A stretch of 64,000 bases of DNA from an uncultured Methanospirillum sp. (GCF_963668475.1 NZ_OY764544.1:1674001-1738000); one strand, 5' to 3'. Shown: positions 1 through 8,673, numbered from the stretch's first letter. Program-made: numbers and translations. Notes: generated by a model not told the origin, from the sequence alone.

Positions 1-672
1 GATCTCATTGAGACGTTCATCGATCAGGATACTTTTCTGGATCACAGAGCCCTCTATGCAAGTGAACTCATCACAGGGTTTGCAAGGGTGAACGGCATGA
101 CTCTTGGGATTATTGCAAACAATTCCCAGTACAAAGGGGGCATTCTCTTCTCAGAAACCTGCATCAAACTTGCCTCGTTTGCCTCGTTGTGCGATTCATT
201 CAACATCCCTCTCTTATTCCTTGCTGACCTGCCCGGGTTTATGGTCGGAAAGGAATCAGAATGTTCAGGGATCATTCATCATGGCGCTCTTGTCTTCTCA
301 ACGCTTGCCAACCTCTCAGTACCAAAGATCTGTATCATAGTCAGAAAGGCGTATACTGCAGGGCTGTATGCTATGTGCGGGACCGGGTTTGAACCTGACC
401 GGCTGCTGGCATTTCCTGATGCAGAACTGACCATATACGGAACAAGAGCAGCGTCCAAACTGGCAGAAGAGAGCGGCCTTACTCCGGATGAGATTAAAGC
501 AGTCGAAAAGGCTGTAAAAGCAACTGCAGATCCCAGACGTCACGCTGAATCAGGGTGTATAGATGGAATAATCGAACCTGATAAGGTGCGGGTTGAGGTA
601 TCAGATCTTCTTGAGCATGCGTATTCTGTTCCATTAAACCGGACGTATCCTAGACGGGTACTCTGCCTGTAA
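1..672 (+). CDS. Biotin-dependent carboxyltransferase (acyl-CoA carboxylase/decarboxylase beta type), 5' truncated
   Basis: The reading frame is open from base 1, so only the C-terminal 223 residues are in the window. The sequence resembles the C-terminal half of acetyl-/propionyl-CoA carboxylase carboxyltransferases: a GIIANN-Q stretch near residue 37, LADLPGFMVG near residue 76, and RKAYTAGLYAMCG near 120, which matches the family loop whose backbone amides stabilise the enolate of the acyl-CoA. The family moves CO2 between carboxybiotin and an acyl-CoA in the cytoplasm. Which acyl-CoA is used, and whether the enzyme works as carboxylase or decarboxylase, cannot be decided from this part. 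A T-rich stretch follows the stop codon. Confidence 0.75.
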   Translation, partial: DLIETFIDQDTFLDHRALYASELITGFARVNGMTLGIIANNSQYKGGILFSETCIKLASFASLCDSFNIPLLFLADLPGFMVGKESECSGIIHHGALVFSTLANLSVPKICIIVRKAYTAGLYAMCGTGFEPDRLLAFPDAELTIYGTRAASKLAEESGLTPDEIKAVEKAVKATADPRRHAESGCIDGIIEPDKVRVEVSDLLEHAYSVPLNRTYPRRVLCL

Positions 673-674
673 GC

Positions 675-691
675 CTTTTTTACCTTTTTTA
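675..691 (+). terminator. Oligo-T terminator after the carboxyltransferase gene
   Basis: Two runs of six T separated by three bases follow the stop codon within 20 bases. Archaeal RNA polymerase stops at such T-runs without needing a hairpin. An inverted repeat, AAGACC-TGAG-GGTCTT at 716-731, lies a little further on and may add to it. Confidence 0.5.
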
Positions 692-796
692 GAACTCTCC
701 AGGAAGGAATGTAATAAGACCTGAGGGTCTTCGGATCTTTGAAAATTGTTCTGACATCGGGATGATAGATATGCTCTCCTTCACCGTTAAACCGCA

Positions 797-812
797 TATT
801 GATATACATAAG
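797..812 (+). promoter_or_regulatory. Likely TATA promoter for the sulfur-carrier/thiolase pair
   Basis: GATATACATAAGG lies about 75-90 bases before the ATG at 887, in an otherwise gene-free interval (673-886). Transcription would start near 830 and give a leader of about 55 bases ending in a Shine-Dalgarno-like AGGGAGA at 876-882. Confidence 0.35.
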
Positions 813-886
813 GATTGAAGATGGTGAGAAGGTGATGGTACAAACCCAAGGTTAATGCTCCAGTCAGACGCAAAAACAGGGAGACA

Positions 887-1081
887 ATGAAACTTATCTT
901 TCCTGATGGGCATGATGCAGAGGTTGCTTCAGAAGGCCGGACAATAGAAACGATTATTCTGGACCTAGGACTCAACCCGCTCGAACTTCTCGTCTCACGG
1001 GATGGTGAGATAATTCCCGAAGACACAATCGGAAATGAGAGCGATACCATCAGGCTCATCAGGATATCGCATGGAGGGTAA
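887..1081 (+). CDS. Ubiquitin-like sulfur-carrier protein (ThiS/MoaD/SAMP type)
   Basis: A 64-residue beta-grasp protein that ends in His-Gly-Gly. The free C-terminal diglycine is the diagnostic feature of ThiS, MoaD, Urm1 and archaeal SAMP proteins, where it is adenylated and then carries a thiocarboxylate sulfur. The last 11 bases overlap the start of the following PP-loop thiolase, so the two are almost certainly co-translated. This points to tRNA 2-thiolation rather than thiamine or molybdopterin synthesis, and no thi or moa gene is nearby. A SAMP-like role in protein modification cannot be excluded. Confidence 0.8.
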   Translation: MKLIFPDGHDAEVASEGRTIETIILDLGLNPLELLVSRDGEIIPEDTIGNESDTIRLIRISHGG

Positions 1082-1988
1082 GCGACCGGCCTGCTCTATC
1101 TGCTCCACTCCGGCTGTGTATCTGGATCGGGAGAGCGGAGCCCATCTCTGCAGTCGGCACCTCAAAGAGTCGGTTGAGTCCAGAGTTTTGAGCCGGCTCA
1201 TGCAGGAGGAGCCTCTTCCGGAGATCATCGGGGTTGCATTCAGTGGGGGGAAGGATAGTACGGCTCTTCTCGCAGTTCTTGCATCCCTGAAAGAGAGGAT
1301 TCCATCACGGCTGATTGCACTCACTGTTGACGAAGGTATCAGTGGGTACCGGGAGGATACCATCAGGCATGCGAAGGATGTATGCACCAGACTTGGCGTC
1401 GAGCACAGGATCATCAGTTTTACCAGATTGTATGGCAGAAGTCTCGATGAGATTCTGAAGAGTTCCAACCGAAAAGCATGCACTGTTTGTGGAATTCTCA
1501 GAAGGCGGGCACTTGAGGCGTTAGCTGAAGAAGAGGGAGTCCATCTCATTGTCACCGGTCATAACCAGGATGATCATGCCCAGACGACGCTGATGAATGC
1601 CTTCTCTGCTGACATTAAAAAAGTGTTTGCGGGTTCAGGGAGTACATCGCGGTTTGCACGCCGGATCAAACCATTTGCAGCGGTGAGCGAGAGAGAAGTG
1701 ACACTCTATGCTATCGTCTCTGATCTTTTCATGGACCTTCCCGAATGCCCGTATGCAGGGGAGGCTCTCAGGGGAGAAGTCAGGAGACTTCTGAACAGGT
1801 TTGAGCAGGAACATCCGGGTTCGATGAGAAATCTTGCTCGTGTCGAGGAGAATATCAGAGCCCGGTTGCATAATAAAGTCCAGAAAACACCAATGGAGAC
1901 GTGTAAGGTCTGTGGATGGCCCGGCTCCGGGGATGTCTGTCAGGTTTGTATGCTGCTCAAAGAACAACAAACCCAACGAATAGAATAA
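1071..1988 (+). CDS. tRNA-thiolating PP-loop ATPase of the TtuA/Ncs6 family
   Basis: 305 residues from the ATG at 1071. An upstream in-frame Met at 1035 is less likely, because the zinc motif starts directly after the chosen Met. Order of motifs: N-terminal zinc cysteines C8/C11 and C27, PP-loop SGGKDST at 58-64, CTVC (C137/C140) and C226, which match the three Fe-S-binding cysteines of TtuA, and a C-terminal CKVC...CQVC zinc knuckle near 283-298. The family activates the wobble or T-loop uridine with ATP and inserts sulfur from a ubiquitin-like carrier. The carrier gene directly upstream (11-base overlap) fits that partnership. U34 versus U54 as the target is unresolved. Confidence 0.85.
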   Translation: MEGKRPACSICSTPAVYLDRESGAHLCSRHLKESVESRVLSRLMQEEPLPEIIGVAFSGGKDSTALLAVLASLKERIPSRLIALTVDEGISGYREDTIRHAKDVCTRLGVEHRIISFTRLYGRSLDEILKSSNRKACTVCGILRRRALEALAEEEGVHLIVTGHNQDDHAQTTLMNAFSADIKKVFAGSGSTSRFARRIKPFAAVSEREVTLYAIVSDLFMDLPECPYAGEALRGEVRRLLNRFEQEHPGSMRNLARVEENIRARLHNKVQKTPMETCKVCGWPGSGDVCQVCMLLKEQQTQRIE

Positions 1989-2017
1989 CCATTCTAGTTT
2001 TTATTTTCAACATTTCG

Positions 2018-2027
2018 TAATATATAT
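2018..2027 (+). promoter_or_regulatory. TATA box of the secreted-protein gene at 2052
   Basis: TAATATATAT sits about 30 bases before the start codon, preceded by an A/T-rich stretch that could act as BRE. With the usual 25-base spacing, transcription would begin at or just before the ATG, giving a leaderless or nearly leaderless mRNA. Confidence 0.5.
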
Positions 2028-2051
2028 CGGGTCATAATAAAAAGTTACCCT

Positions 2052-3197
2052 ATGCACTCATGGGGAAGGGTGGATTTAAAGAGGCAAAACTGGTTGCCAA
2101 TAATGGGTATTTATGTCATTTTTCTTCTCACAGGCTTTACTGTTGCAGACCGGCTCCCGAACCAGACACCTGAAAACCAAATATTCTCGATCGACTCAGT
2201 CATTGATGCAACTGGTCTCGTGGATGAGAAGACCACCCAGTCCTGGGTACTGGCATCACCCGGCGCAATTCCAACCGGAATTCTTGGGAGCAGGCAGACG
2301 GTATCAGATGTTTTCTACCAAGACTCCATCCTTACCAATGGTGGTAAACTCTCAGAGAATAAGAACTTCGACTTCAACTCCAGGGATCAGAAAGGCGGAC
2401 TCTACAATCTTGAGTCGCAGAAGGTACTCACCTACGCCAGCACTGAGGGATCACATATGGTAGGTGAGGAGGAGTACACCATCTCGATAGCCGGAAACTA
2501 CACCACAACTGACGGGAACATCAGGTGTGTCTTTGCCGGGCAGGGAACATACATGCCAGTATTCTGCAATATCGTTTCCGCCAAAGCAAGTCTCGTCAAC
2601 GTGAACAGTGCCCAGGTTTCATCCAAGGGTCAGATCCGAACGGTTGCTGAGACCATGGATGTCCCATCAGCTCTGAACTACCAGATCGCCGTATCTCCGG
2701 ATAAAAACTCAGGTTCTAATGCAGCAGAAGGAACAGTGAAGACTGTGTTTGCCGGTAGCATCATGGAGGCAAGGGATGCCGGCGGGGCAAATTATGCCAG
2801 GAATGGAAGTGACGGGAATCCAGCGACCTGGAATAAAACAGGGGCGACCAACACCTGGAAAGACTCATCTGCAGCAACCGGGTTAATAAGGACCTTCCAG
2901 AAGGGGCTTTTATATAGTTCATCGACAACGCCAACTGAAGGATCGGAAAGTATCACTACTCCAACAGCAACTCCAACACCGGTTCAGACGGGAACGATTG
3001 ATCTTGTTGATACATCGGTCGGAAGTTACTATAGATTGATCGGACCTGGAATTTCTTATGAAGGACATGGCTCTAACACCTATCACGATATCCCTGTTGG
3101 ATCATACCAAATAGTCACCTGTGATTCTTCTTACTCACCCTACGACGTTGGAACATTAACTGAAGGAGATACTATCACATATTATTTCGGTTGTTAA
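2052..3197 (+). CDS. Secreted or surface protein, unknown function
   Basis: 381 residues. A hydrophobic stretch at about residues 17-32 acts as signal peptide or signal anchor, possibly with translation from an internal Met (residue 18). The body is rich in Thr, Ser, Asn and Gly with beta-type character. A Thr/Pro linker follows near residues 295-315, then a small C-terminal module with a PEGA-like stretch (the sequence DIPVGSYQIV). No catalytic motif and no C-terminal membrane anchor are visible, and the chain ends in Tyr-Phe-Gly-Cys. The following desulfurase gene converges on it from the other strand. I do not recognise a named family for the main body. Confidence 0.7.
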   Translation: MHSWGRVDLKRQNWLPIMGIYVIFLLTGFTVADRLPNQTPENQIFSIDSVIDATGLVDEKTTQSWVLASPGAIPTGILGSRQTVSDVFYQDSILTNGGKLSENKNFDFNSRDQKGGLYNLESQKVLTYASTEGSHMVGEEEYTISIAGNYTTTDGNIRCVFAGQGTYMPVFCNIVSAKASLVNVNSAQVSSKGQIRTVAETMDVPSALNYQIAVSPDKNSGSNAAEGTVKTVFAGSIMEARDAGGANYARNGSDGNPATWNKTGATNTWKDSSAATGLIRTFQKGLLYSSSTTPTEGSESITTPTATPTPVQTGTIDLVDTSVGSYYRLIGPGISYEGHGSNTYHDIPVGSYQIVTCDSSYSPYDVGTLTEGDTITYYFGC

Positions 3198-3231
3198 GAG
3201 AGAGATAGGCTCTCACCTTTTTTCCTTCGTT

Positions 3232-4416
3232 TCAAACCCCTTCCACAATCTCCCTGACACCCTCAACCAGCGTCTGAATCTCTTCTTCTGTATTATACAT
3301 GTACAAACTTGCCCGCACCGTCCCGTCAGGAAGCCCCAGATATTGCATAAACGGCATACAACAGTGATGCCCTGATCTCACAATGACCGTGTACTGATCA
3401 TCCAGAATATGGGCAACTTCATGAGGGTGCAAACCCTCAACGATAAACGAAACAACCCCAATCCGATTCTCTCCTTCAGGAGGTCCGATGATACTGACCC
3501 CTTCGATTCCTGACAAGCCGGAGAGCAACTTCCCGGTAAGAACTCTTTCATGAGCCTCAATCTCATTCATCCCGATGGCGTTAAGGTACTTCACCGCCGC
3601 CCGGAGTCCCAAAGCACCAGAAATATTGGGAGTGCCAGCCTCGTACTTCGAATACCCTGATGCAACGAGGTACCCGTCGGTGGTAACATCATCGATCATT
3701 CCCCCGCCGAGAAGTAGAGGCTCCAGGGTATCCTCCGTCATCCAGAGGATACCGGTTCCGGTAGGGCCGAGCATCTTGTGACCTGAAAAACAGAGATAGT
3801 CACATCCGATATCTTTTACATCGGTCTTCATATGGGGGACAGACTGGGCGCCATCCACAAGGCAGAGGGCATTATGATCATGGGCGATCTCTGTAATCTC
3901 TTTCACCGGATGAACAGTTCCAAGCACGTTGGAGGCATGGCTGGCGGCGACAAGCCGGGTATTTCTGGTTATCGCAGATGAAACATCGTCAGCTGTAATC
4001 CCTGCCGTAGGAGTTGAAGGAGCGATCACCTTCACGATGACACCCTTTTCCCGAAGAGAATACCACGGCAGCAGATTGGAGTGATGATCAGTGACCGTGG
4101 TGATGATCTCGTCACCCGGTCTGAAGATCAGACCGCGTGCAACCATGTTGATCGCCTCGGTACAGTTCCTGACAAAGACCGGTGTTCCACCTTCCCCGCC
4201 GATGAACCGGTTCACCGTCTCATGGGCGTCCCAGTAGAGCTGGCCTGCGATCTGTGAGAGCCGGTGCACTCCACGTCCCACATTGGCACGATAATGGGTC
4301 TCGTACTCCACCATTGCATCGATGACCGGCTGCGGGGAAAGGCTCGTTGAGGCATTGTCAAGGTAGATGACCTCCCGGGTGAGAGGGATCTCCTGCCTGA
4401 TCCGGTCGATGTTCAT
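3232..4416 (-). CDS. Cysteine desulfurase, SufS-like class V aminotransferase
   Basis: 394 residues from the Met at 4416. An upstream Met at 4449 adds only 11 unconserved residues, and a GGAGG lies ahead of the chosen start. Recognised from the N-terminal IYLDNASTSLSPQP, the PLP lysine in FSGHKMLGPTG and the catalytic-loop cysteines in RSGHHCC, followed by an R-A-S-L-Y-x-Y-N-T segment typical of SufS/CsdA. It takes sulfur from cysteine as a persulfide for Fe-S clusters or other acceptors. It is divergent from nadA, whose product needs an oxygen-sensitive 4Fe-4S cluster. NifS-type proteins next to nadA are a known arrangement, so cluster supply to NadA is a reasonable role. A shared operator lies between the two genes. 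Confidence 0.85.
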   Translation of the reverse strand: MNIDRIRQEIPLTREVIYLDNASTSLSPQPVIDAMVEYETHYRANVGRGVHRLSQIAGQLYWDAHETVNRFIGGEGGTPVFVRNCTEAINMVARGLIFRPGDEIITTVTDHHSNLLPWYSLREKGVIVKVIAPSTPTAGITADDVSSAITRNTRLVAASHASNVLGTVHPVKEITEIAHDHNALCLVDGAQSVPHMKTDVKDIGCDYLCFSGHKMLGPTGTGILWMTEDTLEPLLLGGGMIDDVTTDGYLVASGYSKYEAGTPNISGALGLRAAVKYLNAIGMNEIEAHERVLTGKLLSGLSGIEGVSIIGPPEGENRIGVVSFIVEGLHPHEVAHILDDQYTVIVRSGHHCCMPFMQYLGLPDGTVRASLYMYNTEEEIQTLVEGVREIVEGV

Positions 4417-4531
4417 CTGATCTGATATCCTCCCATGATGTACTACCATGTATTGCCGGTGGTTAAGAATCTCATGATACCGGCACTGCCGGAACCGTGG
4501 GCATTATCCCGGAGGAGGATACAGATAATTA

Positions 4532-4543
4532 TCACAATCGTGA
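4532..4543 (-). promoter_or_regulatory. Putative operator, copy 1 (TCACGATTGTGA) between sufS-like gene and nadA
   Basis: Reads TCACGATTGTGA on the minus strand, with half-sites TCAC and GTGA around a 4-base centre. The same 12 bases occur at 8833-8844 and 14277-14288. A palindromic A/T block, ATAATTAT, at 4525-4532 touches it and could serve as a TATA element toward the sufS-like gene. The site covers one candidate GTG start of nadA. Confidence 0.6.
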
Positions 4544-5535
4544 AAGCGCTTCCATCAGACGGAGAACCAGCGGAGCCTGCATGTAACCGGGATCTCATCA
4601 GAGAGATCAGGGAGATGGCAGACCGGCAGGGGGTTCTCATCCTCGCCCACAACTATCAGTCGCCTGAGATCTACCAGATCGCAGAGAGAATCGGAGATTC
4701 CCTAGAACTGGCAAGAGCCGCTCAGGAGACCGATGCAGAGACGATCCTCTTCTGTGGCGTTGACTTCATGGCTGACACCGCGAAGATCCTAAATCCGCAG
4801 GCACGCGTCCTGATCCCGGATCCACAGGCCCGGTGCACCATGGCACACATGGCAGGAGAGCAGGCAGCCATGAAGCTCAGGGAGCAGTACCCGGATGCAG
4901 AGGTGGTCAGTTATGTCAACACCACAACGGCAACCAAGGCGGTGAGTGACATCTGCTGCACCTCTGCAAACGCGATCGAGATCGTAGAATCTGTTGAATC
5001 AGATCAGGTCATCTTTCTTCCAGATCGGAACCTTGCTGCATATGTGAGCAGGTTTACGAGAAAGGAGATCATCCCTGCAGCCGGGTTCTGTTATGTCCAC
5101 GATGCCATCACAAGAGAGAGTGTCGATGCCATGCAGAAGCTTCATCCTGAAGCAGCCTTTGTTGCACATCCGGAGTGCAGGCCTGAAATCATTGACATGG
5201 CTGATGCAGTCTGCTCAACCGGCGGGATGGCAAGGTTCTGCCGTGATGCATCTGCATCATCCTTTATCATCGGCACCGAGTCAGGAATGCTCCACCGGCT
5301 GCGAACAGAGGTTGTGGGAAAGAAGTTCTTCTCGGTTGCCGGGGTCTGTGCACCGATGAAACAGGTAACACTTGAGAAGATCAAGACCTGCCTGACAACC
5401 GGTTCTGGTGAGGTTGTCCTCGACCAGAACCTCATGGATGCAGCACGAGCCCCGCTTGAACGAATGATCGAGGTCTCAAAATCAATGAAGAGCCGATCCT
5501 GCAGGACCCGGGAAGAGATCAGAAAAGGGCTATAG
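4540..5535 (+). CDS. nadA: Quinolinate synthase NadA
   Basis: Condenses iminoaspartate and dihydroxyacetone phosphate to quinolinate in NAD synthesis. The N-terminal GVLILAHNYQSPEIYQIAE and GDSLELAR stretches are the family signature. The three cluster cysteines are visible in LFCGVDFMAD, SDICCTSANA and VAGVCAPMKQ. The start is uncertain. The frame is open from 4435, but the conserved part begins near 4600 and the last non-ATG candidate is the GTG at 4540. That codon lies inside the repeated operator, so the true start might differ. No nadB/nadX or nadC is adjacent. The divergent neighbour is a cysteine desulfurase and the next genes downstream are iscS-iscU, all consistent with cluster supply. 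Confidence 0.85.
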   Translation: MKALPSDGEPAEPACNRDLIREIREMADRQGVLILAHNYQSPEIYQIAERIGDSLELARAAQETDAETILFCGVDFMADTAKILNPQARVLIPDPQARCTMAHMAGEQAAMKLREQYPDAEVVSYVNTTTATKAVSDICCTSANAIEIVESVESDQVIFLPDRNLAAYVSRFTRKEIIPAAGFCYVHDAITRESVDAMQKLHPEAAFVAHPECRPEIIDMADAVCSTGGMARFCRDASASSFIIGTESGMLHRLRTEVVGKKFFSVAGVCAPMKQVTLEKIKTCLTTGSGEVVLDQNLMDAARAPLERMIEVSKSMKSRSCRTREEIRKGL

Positions 5536-5594
5536 GCAAAGGGCACCTTGTATTAATCGTCTGATTACAGCACATCACAGAACTGGCGTAACAT

Positions 5595-6788
5595 ATGACT
5601 GCAGAACGAATCGTGTACATGGACCATTCTGCAACAACCGCTACCGATCCAGCGGTCGTCGATGCAATGATCCCATGGTTCTCAAAAGGGTACGGAAACC
5701 CGTCGTCCCTGTACCGCATTGCACGCGAATCAAAAAAAGTGATTGAAGAAGCGAGAAATCAGGTAGCGGCAGCACTTGGTGCAAAACCTGATGAGATCTA
5801 CTTCACTTCAGGTGGAACCGAGGCTGATAACTGGGCAATAAAGGGGATTGTATCAGCTAACCATAAGAAAGGCAACCACATCATCACCAGTGCAATTGAG
5901 CATCACGCTGTCCTTCACACCTGCGAATACCTCGAAAAACAGGGATTCACAGTCACTTACCTCCCGGTGGATGAGACAGGACAGGTGCGTATCAGTGACC
6001 TGAAGGATGCAATCACTGACCAGACCATTCTGGTCACGATCATGTTTGCAAACAATGAGATCGGTACGATCGAACCGATTGCTGAGATCGGAAAAGTCTG
6101 TCGCGAACACGGAGTGTTCTTCCACACCGATGCTGTCCAGGCGATCGGGAATGTCCCGATCGACGTCGAGGCGATGAATATCGATCTCCTCTCGCTCTCT
6201 GCGCACAAGTTTTACGGTCCAAAAGGAATCGGTGCCCTTTATATCAGAAAAAGCATCCGGATTGACAACCTCCTGCATGGAGGAGGACAGGAGAAGAGGA
6301 GACGTGCCGGAACCGAGAATATTCCCGGAATAGTTGGGCTCGGTCTTGCTATTGAACGTGCCACTGCAAGAATGGATGAGCAGAACAAGCGGGTTTCTGC
6401 ACTCAGGGATCGTCTGCTTGACGGTATTCTCAAGGCCATTCCGAACACAAGGCTGAACGGACACCCGAAGGAGAGACTTCCAGGCAACCTGAATGTGAGC
6501 TTTGACTTTATTGAAGGAGAGTCCATGCTCCTGCTCCTCGATCACTTCGGAATCTGTGCCTCAACCGGGAGTGCATGCACATCAGGATCGCTTGAACCGT
6601 CCCATGTGCTGCTGGCTACCGGGCTCCCTGCCGAGACCGCACATGGCTCACTCAGGCTCACACTTGGAGCAGAGAACACAGACGAGGATGTCGATTATGT
6701 TCTGGAACAGCTCCAGAAGGTGGTAATCCGCCTGCGGGAGATGTCTCCTCTGTACGCAGATCATAAAAAGAGGTCATGTAATGTATAG
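5595..6788 (+). CDS. iscS: Cysteine desulfurase IscS/NifS
   Basis: 397 residues. The PLP lysine is K205 in LSAHKFYGPKG, and the catalytic cysteine is C328 in the loop GSACTSGS, the long-loop form typical of IscS/NifS and distinct from the SufS-like paralogue at 3232. It liberates sulfur from cysteine and passes it to a scaffold. The scaffold gene iscU follows with an 8-base overlap, so the pair forms a minimal ISC assembly unit. No IscA, ferredoxin or HscAB gene is nearby, as expected in methanogens. Confidence 0.92.
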   Translation: MTAERIVYMDHSATTATDPAVVDAMIPWFSKGYGNPSSLYRIARESKKVIEEARNQVAAALGAKPDEIYFTSGGTEADNWAIKGIVSANHKKGNHIITSAIEHHAVLHTCEYLEKQGFTVTYLPVDETGQVRISDLKDAITDQTILVTIMFANNEIGTIEPIAEIGKVCREHGVFFHTDAVQAIGNVPIDVEAMNIDLLSLSAHKFYGPKGIGALYIRKSIRIDNLLHGGGQEKRRRAGTENIPGIVGLGLAIERATARMDEQNKRVSALRDRLLDGILKAIPNTRLNGHPKERLPGNLNVSFDFIEGESMLLLLDHFGICASTGSACTSGSLEPSHVLLATGLPAETAHGSLRLTLGAENTDEDVDYVLEQLQKVVIRLREMSPLYADHKKRSCNV

Positions 6789-7221
6789 CGAAAAGGTAAT
6801 GGATCATTTCATGAACCCCCGGAACCAGGGGGAGATCACGGAAGCTGATGGTGTTGGAGAAGTAGGAAACCCCACCTGCGGGGATATCATGCGTATCTTC
6901 CTCACCGTGAAGGACAACATCATCACCGAGGTGAAGTTCCAGACCTTCGGATGCGGGGCAGCGGTTGCATCCAGCAGCATGGCAACCGAGATGATCAAGG
7001 GAAAGACCCTTGAAGAGGCATGGGAGGTCTCAAACAAAGCAGTAGCCGAGGCACTTGAAGGGCTTCCGGCAATAAAGATGCACTGCTCGGTTCTTGCAGA
7101 AGAGGGAATTCACAAGGCTATCAATGATTACCGGGTAAAGCACGGGCTTGAACCCTGGGAAGAGAAGAATCCTCATTCACATGACCACCACGGTCATGAG
7201 GATGAGACCTGCCCTACATAA
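6781..7221 (+). CDS. iscU: Fe-S scaffold protein IscU/NifU N-terminal type
   Basis: 146 residues. The three cluster-ligand cysteines are C33 in NPTCGD (with the neighbouring D35), C58 in FGCGAA and C102 in MHCSVLA, the canonical spacing. The fold covers about residues 1-125. After it comes an unusual tail with HSHDHHGHEDE near 132-142 and a final C144. It overlaps iscS by 8 bases, so the two are translationally coupled. Confidence 0.92.
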   Translation: MYSEKVMDHFMNPRNQGEITEADGVGEVGNPTCGDIMRIFLTVKDNIITEVKFQTFGCGAAVASSSMATEMIKGKTLEEAWEVSNKAVAEALEGLPAIKMHCSVLAEEGIHKAINDYRVKHGLEPWEEKNPHSHDHHGHEDETCPT

Positions 7222-7313
7222 TCCTAATCGGAACCACTTTCTTTTCTAAACATTCTCCCTCCTTCTTCTGACTGTGTATATCCAATGATTTAGGGGGGGA
7301 GTAAAAATAGGAA

Positions 7314-8543
7314 TTATCGGGTAATGAGGGAACTCTTCTCCGGATATGTCACATTCAGGACATAGAACTCATAGGAGTTAACCCCGTCCGGATTCTGGAG
7401 TGAGTAATCGATGTCCATATTCAATCTGAATAGTGCATGAGGCCGGTTTTCTGATGAACCCCAGCTGTTGAGCACAGTCCAGTACTGGTTTTCAGGGTCA
7501 GAATCGTTATAACCCAGGATGAGCATGACATGGCCACCATCATTGTAAAGGGTACCCGGTGTGAGGCCAGGTGTAAAAATATCCTCTTCAGTCTGGTTAT
7601 TCCAGAAGTTCATCATAGGAGTCCAGTTATCAGGAGTATATATGAATAGAACTGCTTTTCCGGATTGCAGGGCTGCTTTTATCGAATTGACTGCGGTTTC
7701 ATTGGATATCGGGCGCTCTTCATACTTAGCATTTGTACTAATCATGAGAGCAGATACCTGATCGAGAGGGTAGTATGGGGTGGTTTGGATGTTTGATGCA
7801 TTCATTGCTGTTGACTCGCCTTTCTCGCACATGCTCCGGCTGTCTACAAATGACGCATTCGTGTTGGTCCAGGGAACTGCTTTTTTTGTTGAATTATAAA
7901 AATCAGCAAACCAGACTGGAGACCCACCACAACAGGCCCATATCCCGGTTCCATTGTGATACGACGAGGTGAAGTACTGAACTGATAGCCGGTCGGTGAT
8001 GTTTTTCTGGTATGCGAGATCGAGTTGAAGAGCTCCGGTATCTGCCCATACCCAGCAGTTTCCACAATGCTCATCGACCCCTCCGGTCTGGTCCCATTCG
8101 GAGGGAATATAGACAAACCGATCGAGATGGCTGAATGAACCTCGGGGGAGGGATGTCAGGTTTTCAGGGATGGTGAACCTGGCCAGATTTCGATTTGCTT
8201 CCTGCATTGCAAGCACGACATCGGTCTGTAGACTCATCACTGCTGCAGCAGTATCCGGCGTTTCATTGTTCTGAGTAGTAGCAATAATAGTGCTGATCTC
8301 ATCCAGATCGGCATGTGAATATCCACTGATATCCATCGCCCTGCCAATTTCACGGGGGTCAACACTCCGGAATGCAGTGAGGTTTCCCGGGTCAATGTCT
8401 TGTAAACTTATTCCGCTGACAGAAATATTTGCAGGACCGGTGCAGGATGTACAGGAGGCTCCTGAAGAAGGGGCCACGAATAAAAGTGTACATATCACGG
8501 TCATTACGAGTGTTCCACTCACCACTCCGGGCAGGTTTGGCAT
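7314..8543 (-). CDS. Secreted papain-like (C1 family) cysteine peptidase
   Basis: 409 residues from the Met at 8543, chosen because a clean signal peptide (residues 1-29) follows directly. An in-frame Met at 8618 is possible. The C1 motifs are CGNCWVWA with nucleophile C163, GGHVMLILGY with H338, and LNSWG with N359. Position -6 from the nucleophile is Asp, not the usual oxyanion-hole Gln. An N-terminal region of about 120 residues may be a propeptide. The protein should act outside the membrane on surface or medium proteins. It faces the pscS gene across a shared upstream region. Confidence 0.8.
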   Translation of the reverse strand: MPNLPGVVSGTLVMTVICTLLFVAPSSGASCTSCTGPANISVSGISLQDIDPGNLTAFRSVDPREIGRAMDISGYSHADLDEISTIIATTQNNETPDTAAAVMSLQTDVVLAMQEANRNLARFTIPENLTSLPRGSFSHLDRFVYIPSEWDQTGGVDEHCGNCWVWADTGALQLDLAYQKNITDRLSVQYFTSSYHNGTGIWACCGGSPVWFADFYNSTKKAVPWTNTNASFVDSRSMCEKGESTAMNASNIQTTPYYPLDQVSALMISTNAKYEERPISNETAVNSIKAALQSGKAVLFIYTPDNWTPMMNFWNNQTEEDIFTPGLTPGTLYNDGGHVMLILGYNDSDPENQYWTVLNSWGSSENRPHALFRLNMDIDYSLQNPDGVNSYEFYVLNVTYPEKSSLITR

Positions 8544-8673
8544 ATACGGTACTAGATGGTGTGAAGAGAAGAAAAATTTTTGATGAAAAATCAGTTCTGA
8601 TCCAGGATCACTGGACACATTTTTTGTGAGATGTTTGGAAATATGCGAGACTCAACCGTCCAAATAGACATAA

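Noticed and set aside
995..1555. A 186-codon open frame antisense to the thiolase
   Set aside because: Shadow of a real gene with a PP-loop and zinc motifs.
4435..4539. Extension of nadA to the ATG at 4435
   Set aside because: The extra 35 residues are not NadA-like and would cross the divergent promoter and operator region, so the shorter GTG start was preferred, with uncertainty stated.
5853..6545. A 230-codon open frame antisense to iscS
   Set aside because: iscS carries all conserved motifs in the sense frame. The antisense translation resembles nothing.
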